This document shows, in pieces, positions 59,285-64,000 of a stretch of 64,000 bases of DNA; the first letter of the stretch is position 1; every line of letters begins with the position of its first letter. The notes beneath the pieces were generated by a model that saw only the letters and a program-made list of their open reading frames with translations, did not search any database and was not told where the DNA came from. A program made the translations under genes and the position numbers. The DNA is from Chamaelirium japonicum. Lineage: Eukaryota > Streptophyta > Magnoliopsida > Liliales > Melanthiaceae. The stretch covers positions 79,651,533 to 79,715,532 of the forward strand of contig OX393549.1 in NCBI GenBank assembly GCA_947650365.1, in the 5' to 3' direction.

Positions 59285-59640
59285 CCTGTTAGCATAGAAT
59301 CACAATATTAAAACTCAACAATATAAAATTTGATATCAAAAATTAATCATATGTAACCAATACAAAATAGACTCATCACGACTAACAATTATTATTTATT
59401 TTTTACTTTTAAACTTTTAGATCATGTGATGCTAATATTCACCTAATAATTTTATCGATTTCATCACTTTTTCATCCTAAAATGTGATGTTGCTATTTTA
59501 AGCATAGAATCACAATATCAAAACTCAACAATACCAAATTTGATACCAAAAATTAATCATACGTATCCAATACATACTAGACTCATCACGACCAATACAT
59601 ACTAGACTCATCACGACCAATATAATATAAATTCAGCTAA
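59285..59640. repeat. Direct repeat of about 100 bp within the MULE
   Basis: AGCATAGAATCACAATAT, AAACTCAACAATA, CCAAAAATTAATCATACGTA and AGACTCATCACGAC occur at about 59290-59382 and again at 59498-59590. Confidence 0.8.
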
Positions 59641-60299
59641 TTTTGTCGATTTCAACCCTTTTTCGTCCTAACCATAATGATGAATAGCCAATTTTATCAA
59701 TTTCGTTCATTTTTCGTCCTAAAATGTGCTGTTAATATTCAACCACTTTTTATTGATTTCGTTCCTTTTTCTCGATTGGTTGTTGTTGTTAATGAAATCA
59801 TAAAGTAATCAAATGGTACAATGAAGAAGTTAATCAAACATATATGAAAAAAATCGCAAAGCATGGAGGTTTAAAGGGGATATCTCACAGCCCTGTTGAA
59901 ATGAGATAGTCGTCATCGAAAGGTTGTCCTCCAAAGGGGTGAAGTGAAGAGTCGTTGAAAATGGTGAAGTATAGGAGTCGTTGAAAGGGGGTGAAGTGTA
60001 GGAGCCGTCGAAAGGGGTGAAGTGAAGGAAGACTCACGGGCTTTGATGATCACCGTTGAAATGGGTGGCCGGTTGTCCCACAGTTGCCGTTGAATGGTTG
60101 CCGTCGAAAGAGGTGGAGGAAGCTGCCATCCAAATGAGGGAAATGAAGGGAGACTCAATGGAAGGTAGGGTTTTAGTGAAAGGGTAGTTTGGTCCCAAAG
60201 AGTTTCAATAGTCATTTTGGTAAAGCCAAAAGCAACCTGGCCCATTCTCAACAATAGTTGAGAGTTGGTGGCCATTTCGGTAAAAACCTCAAAAGTCAT

Positions 60300-60562
60300 T
60301 ATACTGATGTAAGGATGACTATTTATAGATGTTGGGTGTCCTACAACTGTCAGGGCTGATGTGGCGGTATGAGACTAGTCCAAAAAGCAGCTTATGCAAG
60401 CAGGCTGACGGGCCTCCAAGCAGGCCTTGAGTTATCTTCGCAAGCCTCCAACTGATTGTGTGCAGGGCTGCTTCTCGATAGACCGCATGCTACAGGATTT
60501 TGGGCTGATCTGATGCCTCAGCCAAATTTTACACCCACAGTTCCTTTTCGAGTTTTATTTTG

Positions 60563-60609
<47 letters not shown>

Positions 60610-61067
60610 ACCCAAAGTCAGAAATACCTGGACCTTAACTCTAATCCAACCCAACAAACTCCGACTTGGGAATTCTCAGCCCAACAATGAATGTGGCCTG
60701 TGCAACTACAGAAATACAGCAGAGATACCACAACCATCCACAAATAATAAACAAGGAAGAATCCCTGACTGTCATCAAGTTCTTAATGCCAATTGTAACC
60801 CTCCAATTAGTTAAGAGACCGGAGACAGACTTCGATCCTTAGACCAAGACTTCGAAACATGATCAAGATACATAAGGGATGAGCAAAACCTAAGCATGTT
60901 ACACAAGATACATAACAAATGGCCAACACATTGGCATTATAGTACAAAAATCGGGGACCGTCCAGCCTCTCCAGCATTCTTGGAAAGGCGACGATGCAAC
61001 TCAAAAAGGGTACCACTCGGACCAGGCAGTGCGACATTCTCCCATACTTTCGATCTACGGCTGTCGA
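60300..61067. other. Intergenic and probable 3' untranslated region of the ORRM1-like gene
   Basis: A (CT)n tract lies at 60567-60605. The part next to 61068 is probably the 3' leader-distal region of the minus-strand gene; no clear polyadenylation word was assigned. No other coding sequence. Confidence 0.35.
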
Positions 61068-61992
61068 TCAACTTAGCACGGACGAGGAAGAACTCAGTGG
61101 CCGTGGGCTTCTCCTGCTGTATTTCGGAGGGTTGGTTTTAGCCACATCAACAACGATCATCCAGCCATTAATGATCTGCAAACGCCGAAAGCTAGTCGTC
61201 AATAAAATTTAAAAAAGAAATGCAAATTACAAAAACCTCCCCTGAACTATACACCTCATTTCATATTGGTCCCTCCACTCTTTTTTTGAACAATTTGAAC
61301 CTTGAACTATGCCCCGTCTGCATATAGGCCCCTGTAAAACCTTATTCCGAAAATACACTTGTCCTAGTAAGCATAAGTTAAATTTATTTTTAAAAAGTCC
61401 TATTGAAAATTGAGTATTTTATTCCGTCTGCATTTAGCCCCCTCTGTCAACATTTTATACCGAAAAATAGTCAATTTTCAAATATGACTCAATTTTAAAA
61501 ATATATTTAACTTATGCTTAATAGGACAAGAGTATATTTGGAATAAAATTTTACAGGGGGGCTATATGCAAATGGAGCATGGTTCTGGGTTCAAATTGTT
61601 CAAATATATAGTTGAGGGACCAATATGAAATGAGGTGTATGTTAAGGGGAGGTTTTTGTAATTTTCAGTAAAAAAATTTGGTTAATTAATAATTACTAGA
61701 GTTACAGGAAAATGGGTTCCTACATACCTTTCCATTCATCTCCTTCAGAGCTCTACTTGCAGCTTCTTCCGCAGTGTACTCTATGAAGGCATAACCCTTT
61801 GACCTCTTCGATATCTTATCCATTATGATCTTAACTGTTGAAAAGCAATTATGCTATCATCAATATCTTGCCCTAACCATGGAGAGAGAATTCATGGAGC
61901 GTGTTACCAGGGTTTGTCCGCACCTTCAACAAGCTCGCCAAAGCCTTCAAATGCCGCACGCAGAGTTTTCTCGGAAGTATAGAAGGACAATC
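61068..61992 (-). CDS. ORRM1-like organelle RNA-binding protein, last three exons (RRM domain)
   Basis: Minus-strand exons 61924-61992, 61728-61834 and 61068-61175 join in phase across GT-AG introns. They encode most of one RNA recognition motif: LSFYTSEKTLRAAFEGFGEL (end of RNP2 strand and helix 1), then VKIIMDKISKRSKGYAFIEY (RNP1 KGYAFIEY), AALKEMNGK-like helix 2, and INGWMIVVDVAKTNPPKYSR, ending SSSVLS with TGA at 61068-61070. The sequence is very close to the C-terminal RRM of plant ORRM1, a plastid C-to-U editing factor that also carries RIP/MORF boxes at its N-terminus. The upstream exons, with the first RRM strand and RIP boxes, were not found up to the window end, so the gene is partial here. 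The symbol is left blank because only the RRM is seen. Confidence 0.82.
61226..61668. mobile_element. Foldback MITE in the last intron of the ORRM1-like gene
   Basis: AATTACAAAAACCTCCCC, TACACCTCATTTCATATTGG and TCCCTC on the left pair with the inverse on the right. Inner arms also pair (AAGCATAAGTTAAAT/ATTTAACTTATGCTTA). The flanks show no certain target duplication. Confidence 0.78.
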
Positions 61993-62044
61993 CTGCAGAC
62001 AACCAGTTTAGTTGAATGTGAAATAGCCCCTTCATCAAAATCAA

Positions 62045-62306
62045 CTAGTATGAAACCCGAGCGTTGCCTGGGCTCCATTCACTCATCCGACGTATATCGC
62101 ACCTCCGATGGAATTGACTCATGTGGAGTATAGAAATCCGGGCGATTCCCGAGCTCCATTCAGTCATCCGATGTATAATAACTGGCCGTGATTCGCACCT
62201 CCGACGGGATCGACCATGGAGTATAGGAGGCTCCACGGGGCACAATCTTGGCTCCCAAGTGGCGAGACCATGGCTCCTAAGCTTTGTTTTAGTATTATAG
62301 TATAGA
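62045..62306 (-). mobile_element. Small Helitron-like element, minus strand
   Basis: On the minus strand it starts TCTATACTATAATACTAAAA and ends CCCAGGCAACGCTCGGGTTT, CATACTAG, then T. The GGGTTTC(A/T)TACTAG end is shared with family B, but the interior differs (CTCCGATGGAATTGAC repeats). The base before the 5' TC is G rather than A, so the left tip is slightly uncertain. It lies just upstream of the RRM exon in the ORRM1-like gene. Confidence 0.65.
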
Positions 62307-62740
62307 CTTAGGTGTTTCTAGCATGAAATGCATAGGAGAAAAGGGATTCCATGCATTGTGCATGTGCATCCGTGTGCCTGTAAGAAAGATGGCTTTTCAT
62401 AGCGCCATTTCCTCCGGCTGTAAGAGTATGCATGCGATCTCACTATCATCAGGCTTAGACCGTCATGCACACATGCTGCAAAATCTTCTTGTTCATGTAT
62501 CTGAGAAGGGAACCATGCCTTACCAAGCATTTCATGTGGAAAAAACATGCTTCAAATCTTCAAGGAGTTAATAGTTCTAAATTTGATTTCTGGAATCGGA
62601 GCTTTGCTATAGTTCTAGTGTTCGACCATATAGCATGAAACTCCTAAAAAACTACCAACTTTAGTTTTAGTCCCATGTGAACCTCCATAGTGTGGACATT
62701 TTGCAAGCCAATGTATTGTTTTGACAGATATGACAATGAC
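62307..62740. other. No gene seen; probable intron of the ORRM1-like gene
   Basis: No upstream exon was recognised on the minus strand. Confidence 0.3.
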
Positions 62741-62742
62741 AA

Positions 62743-62990
62743 CTAGGGGGGGGTATTTGGCATTGTTCCGGACTCATCTGTTTCTATCGACAGTTCCATA
62801 TTTCAAATTCAACGGATACTATTTGTTTCGGTGGAAATGAAAATTTATCAATACGTCCGTTTCTATGCTAACCAGAATGCTGAACCATCGAATTACATTG
62901 GAAATAGTAATTGACGAGATTACCCTCTTTCGGATGCGGTTTAAGCGGAACAGCTGTTCCTCATGCCAGACACCCCCTGGATGTCCTTTA
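62743..62990. mobile_element. Probable hAT-like MITE with GGGGGT(A/G)T termini
   Basis: GGGGGTATTTGGCATTGTTCC on the left matches loosely the inverse of GGAACAGCTGTTCCTCATGC and CAGACACCCCC on the right. The arms are about 35 bp with mismatches. Confidence 0.45.
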
Positions 62991-63790
62991 TGCTGAATGT
63001 GGCAACTGAAGCCTCAAATAAAATCAATTATATGACATTAAATGAACAAGTGCAACCGGTACAAAGAAGTTGACTCCCACGTGAGCCATATACATCTATT
63101 AAACAACAAACATGCATACATGCAAACATATACACCCTTTCAAGTTTCTAGGACCTCCACTCCACTCAAAGTGGATAAGAAACCAAGAGGAGACCAAGCA
63201 AAATTTTGAGAATACAAAGGAAATGGATGCGGCTTCATGAAGAAATAAATAATGGATCAATTGTGATAGTGCTTGATGTCGCATATTTTATACTTCTCAA
63301 TGTTACTATTCGTATTTGTTTGGGATCCTCACCCTACTAGCAACCACAATTAGGCATGTGCTTGTATCTCGACATTAGTTCTGAAGAGATTATCTTTAGC
63401 ATCATCCTAACTTTCTCCAAGCTAACATGGGTATCCAAGCCCAGATCAGCAATGGGAATCCTCGTGTGAAGAGTTTCGGGTGAGCATGATCAGGACTAGA
63501 AAAACATATTGTTAATCCACCCTCTAGATTGACTGGCCACATCAGTATCTTTATCCCTGTGTGCACGTTGATGACTTTAGTCATATATACAGATGATTCT
63601 GACAACCCTTTTGCTGCCAATGATAGCATATTTGTTGGAATGCAAAAACTGATTAAGAATTCTAGCGCATGTCCTTGGGAGAACTAATGTTGGACTTCTA
63701 ACCTTCCATTGATCACCAAATGCCTAAGATGTATCCAAGGGTGGTGACGAGTGTCCACTGGCACTTTTAGGACTGAACGTCGGCTGTTCC
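62991..63790. other. No gene seen
   Basis: Short frames on the minus strand (63099-63284, 63402-63629) have no recognised domain. Confidence 0.3.
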
Positions 63791-63796
63791 ACCACC

Positions 63797-63902
63797 TAAG
63801 AAGCACGGACTTGGACATGGGACATGGACACGACGCGACACGGACACGCCGACACGATAGTTTTCAAAAAACCAGGACACGGACAAGTTAGGGGACACGC
63901 CG

Positions 63903-63907
<5 letters not shown>
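63797..63907. mobile_element. GGACACG-type hAT-like element, left end (cut by (TA)n)
   Basis: CTAAGAAGCACGGACTTGGA matches the terminus of the element at 18505-19210 and is followed by GGACACG/CCGACACG repeats. It passes into (TA)n at 63908 and continues beyond the window, or is broken there. Confidence 0.6.

Positions 63908-64000
<93 letters not shown>
63908..64000. repeat. (TA)n microsatellite at the window end
   Basis: TA tract running off the end; by analogy with the other tracts it may lead into a foldback element. Confidence 0.95.

Larger units (their letters stand above)
52906..60290 (+). mobile_element. Mutator-like element with Ulp1-like gene, 7,385 bp, 49-bp identical TIRs
   Basis: The first 49 bp (52906-52954, starting GAGGTTTTTACCGAAATGG) are exactly inverted at 60242-60290. 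The flanks AAAGGTCAT (52897-52905) and AAAAGTCAT (60291-60299) form a 9-bp target duplication with one difference, the size typical of MULEs. Contents in order: GTCACGATCAACCGTCGTCG tandem repeats, a LINE RT fragment (-), a decayed Ulp1-like protease gene (+), an AT-rich repeat zone, and a MURA-like N-terminal fragment (-). Ulp1-carrying MULEs are known from Arabidopsis and other plants (Kaonashi/KI elements). No full transposase is present, so this copy is non-autonomous; identical TIRs suggest mobility not long ago. Confidence 0.92.

Noticed and set aside
62307-63790. N-terminal exons (RIP boxes) of the ORRM1-like gene
   Set aside because: Minus-strand frames in this stretch show no similarity to the expected sequence, so no exon was called.

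Overview
The window is nuclear DNA of a flowering plant. It holds a seven-exon MIKC-type MADS-box gene of the AGL17/ANR1 clade with canonical plant exon sizes, the last exons of a plant organelle RNA-binding (ORRM1-like) gene, a nuclear copy of chloroplast trnH-GUG, and plant-type copia, hAT, Mutator-like (MULE), Helitron, RTE-LINE and tRNA-derived SINE elements. I cannot name the species; nothing seen separates monocot from magnoliid or other angiosperm with certainty.

Layout. 1-13.2 kb is a repeat graveyard upstream of the MADS gene: an LTR-like fragment, five hAT-like elements of the GGGTCGG type or related, and a dense run (5.8-8.6 kb) in which long (TA)n tracts alternate with foldback elements. 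13.58-43.23 kb is the MADS-box gene (+ strand). Its MADS exon (13782-13963) is separated from the rest by a 24.3-kb intron 1 filled with nested elements: a copia element with a Helitron in its 5' LTR and a hAT-like insert in pol, a minus-strand copia remnant, a plastid DNA insertion, a large LTR element without recognised coding domains carrying three different tandem arrays and a 2.8-kb Helitron, and more (TA)n-flanked foldbacks. Exons 2-7 lie at 38301-43227 and join in frame to a 228-residue protein.

43.2-52.9 kb is intergenic: a LINE endonuclease scrap, hAT-like elements nested in each other, a SINE with clear target duplications, a segmental duplication, and a cluster of Helitrons of two families. 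52906-60290 is a structurally complete 7.4-kb MULE (49-bp identical terminal inverted repeats, 9-bp target duplication) carrying a decayed Ulp1-like cysteine protease gene on + and only an N-terminal MURA-like piece on -. 61068-61992 (minus) holds the last three exons of the ORRM1-like gene. The window ends in a GGACACG-type hAT-like element running into (TA)n.

Only the MADS gene and the ORRM1-like gene look like functional host genes. They are convergent, about 18 kb apart, and I see no functional link between them. Most other open frames are by-products of (TA)n, CCCGAC or GA-rich repeats. Exon joins, TIRs and target duplications were read by eye; family names for mobile elements are inferred from structure, not from database search.
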